Below, in pieces: positions 9,392 through 18,532 of a stretch of 64,000 bases of DNA. Each line of letters opens with the position of its first letter. Position 1 is the first letter of the stretch. Location of the stretch: NCBI RefSeq assembly GCF_044597725.1, contig NZ_CP139003.1, positions 310,001 through 374,000 of the forward strand, in the 5' to 3' direction. The notes beneath the pieces were generated by a model. That model was given only the letters and a program-made list of their open reading frames with translations, was not told the DNA's origin and did not search any database. The stretch is from Bermanella sp044597725. Its GTDB lineage: Bacteria; Pseudomonadota; Gammaproteobacteria; Pseudomonadales; Oceanobacteraceae. The translations under genes were made by a program, and so were the position numbers.

Positions 9392-10534
9392 CTAACGAAA
9401 GTACAAACCTTGGCCTTGTTTTACCCAATTATTTAGCTCCATATCCAGCAATAGTTCACCTAATTGGGAAACCGATAACCCGGTAATGGCCAACAAACCA
9501 TCCAGTGAGATTCCTTCGTAATCTAAACGCTTATACACCTGATACTGCTCGCTGTTCATGCCCTCTGGCATAGGCACGTTGGCATTGCTTAATGCCGGTG
9601 AAACAGAGTTTCGCTGGGCTCGATGATTTTCTACCTGCCACTGCAGGTCCTGCATAATTTGCTGAGGTGTTTCCACCAAAGTAGCCCCTTGCCGAATCAA
9701 ATGATGGCAACCGCTTTTTTGCGGATTATGAATATTGCCAGGAATAGCGAAGACATCTCTATTTTGCTCTAAGCCTTGTCGTGCGGTAATGAGAGAGCCG
9801 CTCTTCAAATGCGCTTCCACCACTAAAACACCCAAACTCAAACCGCTAACAATGCGGTTTCTACGCGGAAATTGTCCAGGGTGAGGTGGTGTCGATACTG
9901 GAAATTCACTCACTAACGCACCTTTTTCACAAAGCTGCTCAGCTAAGCGTTTATTTTGCGGTGGATAAATGCGATTTAAACCCGACCCTAGCACAGCAAT
10001 GGTGGCGCCGCCTGCGTCAATGGCCCCTTGATGAGCATGAGTGTCGACGCCGGTTGCCAAACCACTGGCTACACCCAATCCTGAATTTGCCATGGCAAAG
10101 GCAAACTCGTAGGCATGGGTTTGCGCTTGATCGCTAGGGTGCCGGCTACCCACAATCGCTACCTGAGGTAATGACAATGCCGTAAGGGATCCTTTCACTG
10201 TAAGCATGGGTGGCGGTAGCGCTATATGCTTTAAACATTCAGGGAATTCTGCCGAAAAAGGCGTTATTACATGATGTGATGAACTTGACTGCTGCCACGC
10301 TAACAGCTCTTCCAATTCTTTGCTGGGATGGCTAAGAGAGTTTTGCAAAATGCTCTGCTGTGTTTTCTTTCCCACCCCGCATTGCTTGAACTGCTCACTG
10401 TCCCAACTATAAAGTGAGTCGATGTCAGCGGCAGCCATCAACCGCGCTAATGTTTTTGGCCCAACGCCCTTAGTGGTGGCTAATACTATGTATATTTGCT
10501 CAAGGAAAGTTAGTGATTGAATAAAGCCGGACAT
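9392..10534 (-). CDS. dprA: DNA-processing protein DprA (Smf)
   Basis: A 380-residue DprA. A helix-hairpin-helix-like N-terminus (KGVGPKTLARL) precedes the Rossmann-like core, with VAIVGSRHPSD near residue 125, ASGLATGVDTHAHQGA near 160 and PRRNRIVSGLS near 230. A C-terminal winged-helix (DML1-like) region follows. DprA loads RecA onto incoming single-stranded DNA during natural transformation. The ATG follows directly on the T-run of the terminator after tsaP, so no Shine-Dalgarno sequence is seen; expression may depend on read-through or on another start. It precedes tsaC by 79 bases. Confidence 0.93.
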   Translation of the reverse strand: MSGFIQSLTFLEQIYIVLATTKGVGPKTLARLMAAADIDSLYSWDSEQFKQCGVGKKTQQSILQNSLSHPSKELEELLAWQQSSSSHHVITPFSAEFPECLKHIALPPPMLTVKGSLTALSLPQVAIVGSRHPSDQAQTHAYEFAFAMANSGLGVASGLATGVDTHAHQGAIDAGGATIAVLGSGLNRIYPPQNKRLAEQLCEKGALVSEFPVSTPPHPGQFPRRNRIVSGLSLGVLVVEAHLKSGSLITARQGLEQNRDVFAIPGNIHNPQKSGCHHLIRQGATLVETPQQIMQDLQWQVENHRAQRNSVSPALSNANVPMPEGMNSEQYQVYKRLDYEGISLDGLLAITGLSVSQLGELLLDMELNNWVKQGQGLYFR

Positions 10535-10577
10535 AAAAAAACCGCTGTGTTAAACCCGTAAGTTTAAGCAGCGGTTT
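10535..10577 (-). terminator. Rho-independent terminator after tsaP
   Basis: On the reverse strand, AAACCGCTG pairs with CAGCGGTTT, and an inner stem TTAAAC/GTTTAA continues it. A run of T follows. The T-run ends at the dprA start codon (10532-10534). Confidence 0.8.
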
Positions 10578-10611
10578 GTTCGATTGTTATCAGAATAAGG
10601 TGGGATTTTAA

Positions 10612-11661
10612 TTAAGGTGTACGAACACTGTCGCCAATTTGCAGCGGACGTTTAGCGCGTAAAATTAAACCGTAACTAACTTTATCGAACACTCTGAAAA
10701 TCATCATTAGACCCGCGCGCTCAGACGGCAGCTTCACTTTTTGACGCGTAACACGGTCGATAATCTCTTCGCCTTCTTTATACACAGCCAAAACATTACC
10801 TTGCGCTAAACCGTCACGATCACCTTGGTTAATCACCACGACATTGTATTGGCCAATCTGGGTAACACCACCTAGCACAGCGATCATGCGCGCAAAAATA
10901 CCCTCAGGTGGGGCACTTGGCATAAAGTCAGCCACAACCTGACGGTCGTCGGTCGCTAATAAGCGATCACCCACCATAACTTCTTCTCGGGTGCGCCCCA
11001 AATCAAGTGTCGCTATATCACCATCGAATGCTTTAACCGAACCCGCACCAATTTCTCGTGCTTCGCGGCCCAATACTTCAGATGTATCAGGATCAACAAA
11101 CACCTGACCTTTACGGAAAATACCATAACCCACTTCGGGTTCTTCATCTTTAAAACCGCGGGCAAACACTTTGCCACCGCCGCCGGAAACAATTCGATTA
11201 TCTTCACTCGCTACCACATACGGTGCCTCGGACAATTGCTCATTGGTAACAATTCGGCTATTCGTTAGAAAGCTTGAAATGGCGGTCATTGGGATAGGTG
11301 GAATAGCCGTGGCTAATTCAGATACCCGAGCAGTGGGCGAAAGCTTGACCACACCGCGGGCCGCTGGAGAACGTTCGGTAACTGTAACCTTCACACTCTT
11401 ATTTTCTCCTTGGTAGACTAATCCAATTACGTCTCCTGGGTATATAAGATGAGGGTTTTCAATTTGCTCATTGAGTTGCCAAATTTCAGGCCACAGCCAT
11501 GGGTCATCAAGGAAAGTCTGGGATATATCCCATAGGGTATCACCGTCTTTAACCACATATTCTGTGGGATGGCCGTTTTTAAGCTGCACAGCATGAGCCA
11601 CGCTGGTTACTGCTACAAACAGCAAAAACCAAGCTAGAGGTCTGAAAAAGGGTTTGAGCAT
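10612..11661 (-). CDS. tsaP: LysM peptidoglycan-binding protein, TsaP-like
   Basis: A 349-residue exported protein: signal peptide to about residue 24, then a LysM domain (about 33-80) with YVVKDGDTLWDISQ and NPHLIYPGDVI. The C-terminal two thirds contain a FlgT-C-like region without a catalytic motif. In Pseudomonas the gene in this position (next to dprA and divergent from def) is tsaP, whose product anchors the type IV pilus secretin to peptidoglycan. The assignment rests on the LysM domain and on this gene order. It is the first gene of the reverse-strand run to aroE. Confidence 0.78.
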   Translation of the reverse strand: MLKPFFRPLAWFLLFVAVTSVAHAVQLKNGHPTEYVVKDGDTLWDISQTFLDDPWLWPEIWQLNEQIENPHLIYPGDVIGLVYQGENKSVKVTVTERSPAARGVVKLSPTARVSELATAIPPIPMTAISSFLTNSRIVTNEQLSEAPYVVASEDNRIVSGGGGKVFARGFKDEEPEVGYGIFRKGQVFVDPDTSEVLGREAREIGAGSVKAFDGDIATLDLGRTREEVMVGDRLLATDDRQVVADFMPSAPPEGIFARMIAVLGGVTQIGQYNVVVINQGDRDGLAQGNVLAVYKEGEEIIDRVTRQKVKLPSERAGLMMIFRVFDKVSYGLILRAKRPLQIGDSVRTP

Positions 11662-11781
11662 GGGTTAATCCCTTATTTTTATTAAACTGAGGGCGGTAAT
11701 ACGCCGCATCATTCGATATAATGTATTTATACAATATTAGCAGGGCCAGTGCCCTGATGACTACTAAGGCTTCACAAGTTT

Positions 11782-12294
11782 ATGGCGATATTAGACATTT
11801 TAGAATTCCCAGACACTCGTTTGCGCACAATTGCCAAGCCAGTGGAAACGGTAACCGACCGTCATCGTCAACTTATCGATGACATGTTCGAGACCATGTA
11901 CGACTGCCCCGGTATAGGTTTAGCCGCGACTCAGGTTAATGTCCATGAACAACTCATTGTTATGGACATTTCAGAAGATCGTAGCGAACCCTTGGTTTTC
12001 ATCAACCCCAAAATCACCGTTTTGGATGGTGAGCCAGAAAAAATGCAAGAGGGTTGTCTCTCTGTACCGGGTTTTTACGAAGATGTAGAGCGCATTGAGC
12101 ATGTTCTTATCGAAGCCATTGATCGCAACGGTAAGGCATTTGAGCTAGAAGCGTATGGTTTGCTTGCGGTATGTATTCAACACGAAATGGACCACTTAAA
12201 CGGTAAATTGTTTGTTGATTATCTTTCCAGTACTAAGCGCGACCGTATTCGTAAGAAACTAGAAAAACAACACCGTCTTGCGGCCAAAGCATAA
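11782..12294 (+). CDS. def: Peptide deformylase
   Basis: A 170-residue metalloenzyme that removes the formyl group from nascent proteins. All three class I motifs are present: GIGLAATQ at about residues 44-51, EGCLS near 90 with the metal-binding Cys, and HEMDH near 134 with two metal His and the catalytic Glu. Length matches E. coli (169). It opens the def-fmt-rsmB cluster and is divergent from tsaP, with AT-rich promoter-like sequence (TATAAT near 11715) between them. Confidence 0.97.
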   Translation: MAILDILEFPDTRLRTIAKPVETVTDRHRQLIDDMFETMYDCPGIGLAATQVNVHEQLIVMDISEDRSEPLVFINPKITVLDGEPEKMQEGCLSVPGFYEDVERIEHVLIEAIDRNGKAFELEAYGLLAVCIQHEMDHLNGKLFVDYLSSTKRDRIRKKLEKQHRLAAKA

Positions 12295-12307
12295 ACAAGG
12301 ATCCACA

Positions 12308-13249
12308 TTGAGAATTGTATTTGCAGGTACGCCTGATTTTGCCGCGACCCATCTGCGCGCGTTATTAGCCGCAAACATAAATGTGGTTGCGGTATACACA
12401 CAGCCCGACCGACCCGCAGGCCGAGGCAAAAAACTTAGCCCCAGCGCTGTAAAACAAGTGGCTCTTGAGCACGATTTGCCGGTTTATCAACCGGCTAACT
12501 TTAAGCAACAAGACGATATTGATGCACTTGCCGCATTAAAGCCCGACCTCATGGTGGTAGTCGCTTATGGCTTATTGTTGCCACAAGCGGTGCTCGATAT
12601 CCCCCGTCTTGGCTGCATTAATAGCCATGCCTCTATACTACCTCGATGGCGTGGTGCTGCTCCTATTCAACGAGCGATTGAAGCTGGCGATACTGAAACT
12701 GGGGTAACCGTTATGCAAATGGAGGCCGGTTTAGATACAGGCCCCATGTTAAAGGTTGTTAAAACGCCCATTATGCCAAGCGATACTGGAGGCAGTTTGC
12801 ACGACCGCTTAATGCAAATGGGCAGTGACGCAGTTGTTGATGTTGTACAACAGCTAAGCAATGGTCCTCTCGTGGGCCAAGTCCAAGACGATACCTTGAG
12901 CTGCTATGCAAAAAAACTGAGTAAACAAGAAGCGCTTATAGATTGGCGCCAACCAGCGGTAAATGTTATCCAAAAAATTAGGGCGTTTAATCCCTTCCCC
13001 ATGTGTTACACATTATTAGGTGACGACCGCATTCGCGTATTGCAAGCACAGGTACAAAGCCAACCTCATTCAGCATTACCCGGCACCATTTTAAGCGTGA
13101 ACAATATGGGAGTGGTGGTTGCGTGCGGTGAAATGGCAATCGCTATCGAGCAAGTTCAGCTTCCCGGTAAAAAGCCCATGCTCATTAAAGATGTAATCAA
13201 TGGTAAGCACCCTTTCCAAGAGCTTTACGTATTGGCCAGTGAGCATTAG
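12308..13249 (+). CDS. fmt: Methionyl-tRNA formyltransferase
   Basis: A 313-residue enzyme that formylates initiator Met-tRNA with 10-formyl-THF. It has FAGTPDFAA at the N-terminus, the catalytic region INSHASILPRWRGAAPI near residue 105, and a C-terminal tRNA-binding domain. The start is TTG at 12308: AAGGA lies about 6 bases upstream and the resulting N-terminus (LRIVFAGTPDF) matches the family. The frame continues ten codons upstream into def, but that extension has no support. Its stop is directly followed by the rsmB start. Confidence 0.95.
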   Translation: MRIVFAGTPDFAATHLRALLAANINVVAVYTQPDRPAGRGKKLSPSAVKQVALEHDLPVYQPANFKQQDDIDALAALKPDLMVVVAYGLLLPQAVLDIPRLGCINSHASILPRWRGAAPIQRAIEAGDTETGVTVMQMEAGLDTGPMLKVVKTPIMPSDTGGSLHDRLMQMGSDAVVDVVQQLSNGPLVGQVQDDTLSCYAKKLSKQEALIDWRQPAVNVIQKIRAFNPFPMCYTLLGDDRIRVLQAQVQSQPHSALPGTILSVNNMGVVVACGEMAIAIEQVQLPGKKPMLIKDVINGKHPFQELYVLASEH

Positions 13250-14554
13250 ATGGCATCCTATAACATTCGAGACTTAGCTGCTGATGCTGTGTTACAGGTT
13301 GTGGATCAAGGCAAAAGCTTAAACGCCATCATTCCGCGTATAGCTGCACCCTGCTCAAATGAGGATAAATCACAACTGCAAAGCCTTTGCTTTGGTGTTT
13401 GTCGGCATTTTTTTAGCGTTAATGCGCTAAGCAAAATGCTACTTGATAAACCCTTACCCGACGATGCCCGAAAGATCCAAGCACTTATATGGGTAGGTTT
13501 ATACCAACTGGCCTACAGTCACATGCCCCCGCATGCCGCGATTCATCAAACCGTTGCCGCCGCCGATACCAGTGAGCTAAGTAAGTATAAGGGTGTACTC
13601 AATGCGGTACTTAGACGTTTCCAAAGAGAACAAGATGAATGGCTGGAGCAATTAACCAATAGCGATGTCACGCGACTAGAACACCCCAAATGGTTACTTA
13701 AGCTACTGAAAAAAGATTGGCCAGACCATTGGCAAGAGATTGCTGCCAACGCCAATATACAAGCCCCAATGTGCTTGCGAGTAAACACTCACAAACAAAA
13801 CACAAGTCAATACTTACTATCACTCAAAGATAACAATATATCAACCAAAGAAGGTAAGTTAGCACTTACAAGCGTTTATCTTGAAAAACCTTGTGCGGTA
13901 GATGAGTTACCTGAATTTGAACATGGTGCGTGCAGTGTACAAGATGAGGCTGCCCAGCTAGCAGGGCAAATATTGGCTCCACAAGCGGGTGAAACATGGT
14001 TAGACGCTTGCTGTGCACCTGGTGGAAAAACGGGCCATTTGCTTGAGGCCGGTAAAGGACAAATAAACCTCACCGCCCTTGATAGCGATGCAAAAAGGTT
14101 AACCCGTGTTGAAGAAAATTTAACTCGGCTTGGTTATTCGGCAAATGTATTGCAGGGGTTAGCGCAAGCGCCAGAAACTTGGTGGGACGGTAAGCAATTC
14201 GACGGCATACTGTTAGACGTTCCATGCAGTGCAACCGGTGTGATTCGCCGTCACCCAGATATTAAGTTACTGCGCACCCGAGAGGATATTGATAACCTTG
14301 CCCAGCTTCAGCAAACCATTTTGCAAACGGCATGGAAATTGTTAAAACCCGGTGGCCGACTATTATATGCAACCTGTTCGGTACTTAAGGCTGAAAATGC
14401 GAATAATATCGAAGGTTTTTTAAAGGCGTATCCTGATGCCCAACTGCAACCTCTGCAATTTAGTAGCGGTACAGATACAGGATTTGGCTGGCAGTTTTAT
14501 CCACAGCCGTTGGCAAACGATGGCTTTTTTTATGCGTTGCTGCATAAACAATAA
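13250..14554 (+). CDS. rsmB: 16S rRNA (cytosine-967-C5) methyltransferase RsmB
   Basis: A 434-residue enzyme with an N-terminal NusB-like RNA-binding domain (about residues 1-140) and a C-terminal SAM methyltransferase domain. DACCAPGGKTGHL near 245 binds SAM. The two cysteines of the m5C mechanism are in DVPCSATGVIRRHPD and YATCSVL. It modifies C967 of 16S rRNA. The ATG directly abuts the fmt stop codon with no gap, pointing to translational coupling. A TTATCCACA 9-mer near the 3' end is probably chance. Confidence 0.95.
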   Translation: MASYNIRDLAADAVLQVVDQGKSLNAIIPRIAAPCSNEDKSQLQSLCFGVCRHFFSVNALSKMLLDKPLPDDARKIQALIWVGLYQLAYSHMPPHAAIHQTVAAADTSELSKYKGVLNAVLRRFQREQDEWLEQLTNSDVTRLEHPKWLLKLLKKDWPDHWQEIAANANIQAPMCLRVNTHKQNTSQYLLSLKDNNISTKEGKLALTSVYLEKPCAVDELPEFEHGACSVQDEAAQLAGQILAPQAGETWLDACCAPGGKTGHLLEAGKGQINLTALDSDAKRLTRVEENLTRLGYSANVLQGLAQAPETWWDGKQFDGILLDVPCSATGVIRRHPDIKLLRTREDIDNLAQLQQTILQTAWKLLKPGGRLLYATCSVLKAENANNIEGFLKAYPDAQLQPLQFSSGTDTGFGWQFYPQPLANDGFFYALLHKQ

Positions 14555-14586
14555 TAATGCTCGAATCGATAAAGTGAGAGATTAGG

Positions 14587-15966
14587 ATGAAAATCATAAT
14601 CCTAGGGGCTGGCCAGGTAGGTGGCACACTAGCAGAACACCTGGCAACCGAAGGCAACGACATTACCGTGGTCGATACCGATGGTGCCCGTTTAAAAGAA
14701 CTGCAAAACCGCCTAGATATTCGAACGGTCCGTGGTAAAGCGTCTTTCCCTTATGTATTAGAACAAGCCGGTGGCGACGATGCCGACATGCTCGTTGCTG
14801 TCACCAACAGTGATGAAGTCAATATGGTGGCTTGCCAAGTGGCCCATACCATCTTCCAAACTCCCACTAAAATCAGTCGTATTCGTTCGCAAGAATACTC
14901 AAAACACGAAAACTTATTTGGCAACCACGGCGTTCCCATAGATGTATTCATCAGTCCCGAGCAAGTGGTTACCAACTATATTAAACGCTTATTGGAATTT
15001 CCCGGCGCACTTCAAGTACTCGATTTCGCTAATAACAAAGTCAAACTGGTGGGCGTACGTGCCTATTATGGTGGACCTTTAGTGGGTCAAGAGCTGCGTT
15101 ATTTGCGCGAGCATTTAAAAAGCGATGTTGATACCCGAGTTGCTGCTATTTACCGACGCGGCAAAGCCATTATGCCGCAAGCGGATACCGTGATTGAAGT
15201 AGATGACGAAGTCTTCTTCATTGCCGATAAAAAGAATATTAGGGCGGTTATGGCAGAGTTACGCCGTAGCGAAAAACCCTATAAAAAAGTCATTATTGCC
15301 GGTGGCGGCAACATTGGTGCGCGCTTAGCACAAGCGTTGGAACCGTTTTATACGGTTAAATTAATCGACCACAACCTTGCTCGCTGCGAACGCCTCAACG
15401 AAAAAGTATCCAGCAAAACCGTTATATTAAACGGCAGCGCCACCGACAAAGAATTATTGCTTGAGGCAAATATTGAAAATGCCGATGTCTATTGCGCCCT
15501 AACCAATGACGACGAAGTAAATGTCATGTCATCCATGCTTGCCAAACAGCTAGGGGCGCGCAAAGTTATGACATTAATAAATAAAGCCCAGTACGTTGAC
15601 CTAGTGCAGGGCCAAGGCATTGATATTGCCATAAGCCCGAGTCAAACCACTATAGGCACCTTGTTAACTCATGTGCGCCGTGGTGATGTGGCGAATGTGC
15701 ATAGCTTACGACGGGGCGCGGCCGAAGCCATTGAAGCCATCGCCCATGGCGATCACAAAACCAGTAAAGTAGTGGGCCGGCGTTTAGACGAAATTAACTT
15801 GCCCGAAGGCACGACAATTGGCGCGCTTGTAAGGGGAAATGATGTATTGATTGCCCATGGAGATGTGGTTATTGAAAGTGATGATCATGTCATCCTATTT
15901 GTGCTCGATAAAAACCGTATCCCAGAAGTCGAACGTTTATTCCAAGTGGAGCTAGGGTTCTTCTAA
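14587..15966 (+). CDS. trkA: Trk potassium uptake, NAD-binding regulatory protein TrkA
   Basis: A 459-residue peripheral membrane protein that controls the Trk K+ channel. Two tandem RCK units are visible, each a Rossmann fold followed by a TrkA-C domain: IILGAGQVGGTLAEHL at residue 3 and VIIAGGGNIGARLAQAL near 236. Length matches E. coli TrkA (458). It overlaps trkH by one base (TAATG), so the two are made together. Confidence 0.97.
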   Translation: MKIIILGAGQVGGTLAEHLATEGNDITVVDTDGARLKELQNRLDIRTVRGKASFPYVLEQAGGDDADMLVAVTNSDEVNMVACQVAHTIFQTPTKISRIRSQEYSKHENLFGNHGVPIDVFISPEQVVTNYIKRLLEFPGALQVLDFANNKVKLVGVRAYYGGPLVGQELRYLREHLKSDVDTRVAAIYRRGKAIMPQADTVIEVDDEVFFIADKKNIRAVMAELRRSEKPYKKVIIAGGGNIGARLAQALEPFYTVKLIDHNLARCERLNEKVSSKTVILNGSATDKELLLEANIENADVYCALTNDDEVNVMSSMLAKQLGARKVMTLINKAQYVDLVQGQGIDIAISPSQTTIGTLLTHVRRGDVANVHSLRRGAAEAIEAIAHGDHKTSKVVGRRLDEINLPEGTTIGALVRGNDVLIAHGDVVIESDDHVILFVLDKNRIPEVERLFQVELGFF

Positions 15967-17414
15967 TGCATAAGGCCATGATTTTCCGAATTCTGGGCAT
16001 ATTACTCATGGTATTCAGTCTCGCACTGATTCCTCCACTTGCTGTGAGTTTAATATACCAAGACCAAGGGTTAATTCCCTTTTTAGAAACCCTTGCTATT
16101 ACCTTTGTTGCGGGGGCCATCCTCTGGTATCCCGCACGTAACAAACACCAATCATTGCGTACCCGAGATGGGTTCGTGATTGTTGCCCTATTCTGGTTAG
16201 TATTAACCTTGGTCGGCTCGTTACCGTTTATGCTTGTATCTGAGCTGGGTTTAAATTTTACTGATGCGTTTTTTGAGTCGGCCTCGGGTTGGACTACAAC
16301 CGGCTCTACGGTTATTACTGGGCTCGATGACTTGCCCAAGTCATTATTGTTTTATCGTCAGTTACTACAATGGTTTGGCGGCATGGGCTTAATCGTATTA
16401 GCGGTGGCTATTTTACCCATGCTGGGTATCGGTGGCATGCAACTGTATCGCACTGAGATTCCTGGCCCCAGTAAAGACTCCAAACTAACACCACGCATTG
16501 CCGAAACTGCAAAAAGTCTCTGGTATATTTATTTAAGTTTAACCGTTACATGCGCCCTCGCTTATTGGGTTGCCGGTATGAGTTTATTCGACGCTGTCGC
16601 GCACTCTTTTTCCACCGTTGCCACCGGTGGTTTATCAACCTATGACGCCAGTATTGGCCATTTCAATAACATGGCCATAGAAATCATTTGTATTGTATTT
16701 ATGATTTTGGGCAGCATTAATTTCGCCCTTCACTTTTTTACTGTACGCAGCAGAAGCATCGGCCACTACTTTAAAGACCCAGAATTCAAACTGATGTTAA
16801 TCATTATTGCGCTAGCAACGGTGATGTGTACTGTTATTTTGGCGGATTACTCAGTGCACGAGCCAATTACAGCTATGCGTTATGCTGCGTTTCAAGTAGT
16901 CAGTATTTTAACCACATCAGGCTTTGGTATAGATGACTTTAGTGCCTGGCCGCTGTTTTTACCGGTTTTCATTTTATTTTTAGGCTTTTCTAGTGGCTGC
17001 GCTGGCTCTACAGTAGGTGGCGTTAAACTCATACGTGTTATTTTGCTATTCAAGCAAGGCTCGCGAGAAATCAAACGTCTTATTCACCCTAATGGTGTAT
17101 TCAAAATTAAGGTAGGCGGTCACTCAGTGGATTCACGTATTTCAGAAGCAGTCTGGGGCTTCCTAAGTGTCTACGTCTTTATCTACATCATATTAATGAT
17201 GGTATTAATGTTAACCGGTATAGACATGGTAACCTCATTTTCGGCAATTGGTGCGACCTTAAATAACATTGGCCCAGGTTTGGGTGAAGTGGCTGCCAAC
17301 TATAAGGACGTAAATGACATAGCCAAATGGGTATTAAGTATCGCCATGATTTTGGGGCGTTTAGAAATCTTTACCTTGTTAGTATTGCTCACACCTGCCT
17401 TTTGGCGGCAGTAA
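15966..17414 (+). CDS. trkH: Trk potassium uptake protein TrkH
   Basis: A 482-residue K+ channel-like membrane protein with four pore repeats. Selectivity-loop glycines are visible in SASGWTTTGSTVI, STVATGGLSTYDA, LTTSGFGIDDF and the ATLNNIGPGLGE stretch. K+ moves through TrkH while TrkA gates it according to nucleotide. The start overlaps the trkA stop by one base. A bidirectional terminator follows. Confidence 0.96.
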   Translation: MHKAMIFRILGILLMVFSLALIPPLAVSLIYQDQGLIPFLETLAITFVAGAILWYPARNKHQSLRTRDGFVIVALFWLVLTLVGSLPFMLVSELGLNFTDAFFESASGWTTTGSTVITGLDDLPKSLLFYRQLLQWFGGMGLIVLAVAILPMLGIGGMQLYRTEIPGPSKDSKLTPRIAETAKSLWYIYLSLTVTCALAYWVAGMSLFDAVAHSFSTVATGGLSTYDASIGHFNNMAIEIICIVFMILGSINFALHFFTVRSRSIGHYFKDPEFKLMLIIIALATVMCTVILADYSVHEPITAMRYAAFQVVSILTTSGFGIDDFSAWPLFLPVFILFLGFSSGCAGSTVGGVKLIRVILLFKQGSREIKRLIHPNGVFKIKVGGHSVDSRISEAVWGFLSVYVFIYIILMMVLMLTGIDMVTSFSAIGATLNNIGPGLGEVAANYKDVNDIAKWVLSIAMILGRLEIFTLLVLLTPAFWRQ

Positions 17415-17433
17415 CCAACAACACGCCATCCAT

Positions 17434-17465
17434 AAAAAAGGCCAACACATGTTTGGCCTTTTTTG
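17434..17465. terminator. Bidirectional terminator between trkH and the acyltransferase gene
   Basis: GGCCAA and TTGGCC form a GC-rich stem around a short loop, flanked by A-run and T-run, so the hairpin can end transcription from both converging genes. Confidence 0.85.
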
Positions 17466-17501
17466 TTGCATCACTCGCTAACACGTCTACACCAATAAAG
17501 T

Positions 17502-18392
17502 TTACAGCCCTTTATAAAAGCCCTCTTTATTGCGCTTGAATCGCTTATATTCCCACTGATACTGGCTTAAGTCATCACTAATACATTGCTCAATAGATTG
17601 ATTCATAGCCGTAGCAGATACGGCAACCTCATCGCTATAGATATCGGCCAAAGGCTCACGAAATACCAAATTGAAGCCATCATCTGTACGTAAAAGGTAA
17701 GCAAGCACTACACGTCCGTGTGGATTTTTTTGCATCACACTATGTACAATCTTAGGCGTCAAAGCGTCAATACCATAAAACTTGGCCCACACACCTGAAC
17801 GCTCAGATGGCTCTTGGTCCGGTAGAATCATGGCTGTGCCACCATCCACATAGTGATCTATGAGTTTTTTAATTCCCCCTCGGTTGCCCGCCACGAGCGT
17901 TGCGCCACTGGATTCTCGAGCGTCAAGCATGGCTTTCTCTAAACCGGGCATTTTAGCCATTTTATATAACGCCATTAAGTTACAACGTTGCGGTAACCAA
18001 GATGAAAGGACTTCCCAGTTACCAATATGCGGCGTTAAAATTAATACACCTTGATCGTGAGCAAGCGCGTCGTCGAAGACCTCGATGTTTTCCACGCGTT
18101 TAATCATCTTTGCATTACGTGCGAACTTTGCCTCTGTGCCACCCCATGCGATACCTGTTTCGGCCAATGTGGTAGCGGTTTGCACAATACTGTCTTTTGC
18201 TAGGTTATGGCGCTCGTCGCCTGACATATGGGGGAAGCATATTTCTAGGTTCTTCAATGTCACCCGATACGCCCTACTGTTAGTACGAATTAACATCCAA
18301 CCAATAAAACGTCCAAAGCGGCGGGCACCACTTAAAGATAACAAGCCAAGGGATTTTATAATACTTAGGGCAATTAACGATTTAACGTCCAT
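17502..18392 (-). CDS. Lysophospholipid/lipid A lauroyl acyltransferase (HtrB/LpxL-like)
   Basis: A 296-residue protein with one N-terminal hydrophobic helix and an LPLAT domain. The catalytic HxxxxE is in LTPHIGNWEVLSSW near residue 120; later DQEPSERSGVW corresponds to the conserved substrate-site block. The family transfers a fatty acyl chain to lipid A precursors at the inner membrane. An HtrB homologue occupies a similar place near glyQS in Pseudomonas. Which acyl chain and position are used cannot be told. Confidence 0.88.
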   Translation of the reverse strand: MDVKSLIALSIIKSLGLLSLSGARRFGRFIGWMLIRTNSRAYRVTLKNLEICFPHMSGDERHNLAKDSIVQTATTLAETGIAWGGTEAKFARNAKMIKRVENIEVFDDALAHDQGVLILTPHIGNWEVLSSWLPQRCNLMALYKMAKMPGLEKAMLDARESSGATLVAGNRGGIKKLIDHYVDGGTAMILPDQEPSERSGVWAKFYGIDALTPKIVHSVMQKNPHGRVVLAYLLRTDDGFNLVFREPLADIYSDEVAVSATAMNQSIEQCISDDLSQYQWEYKRFKRNKEGFYKGL

Positions 18393-18532
18393 AATAATTT
18401 CGAGTCTTGTACTGGGGCTAAACCCCGAACTTTGCCCTATTTCAGATATTTTCTCTACTTTGACGTTAATTTCCTGCGATTTCGGTCAGGCTTGCTATGC
18501 TTTTTAGGAGAATAAAAGGATTTCATTAGTTT

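Noticed and set aside
14497..14505. Perfect DnaA box TTATCCACA in rsmB
   Set aside because: Single isolated 9-mer inside a gene, as expected by chance in 64 kb; those at 51150 and 61746 are likewise isolated.
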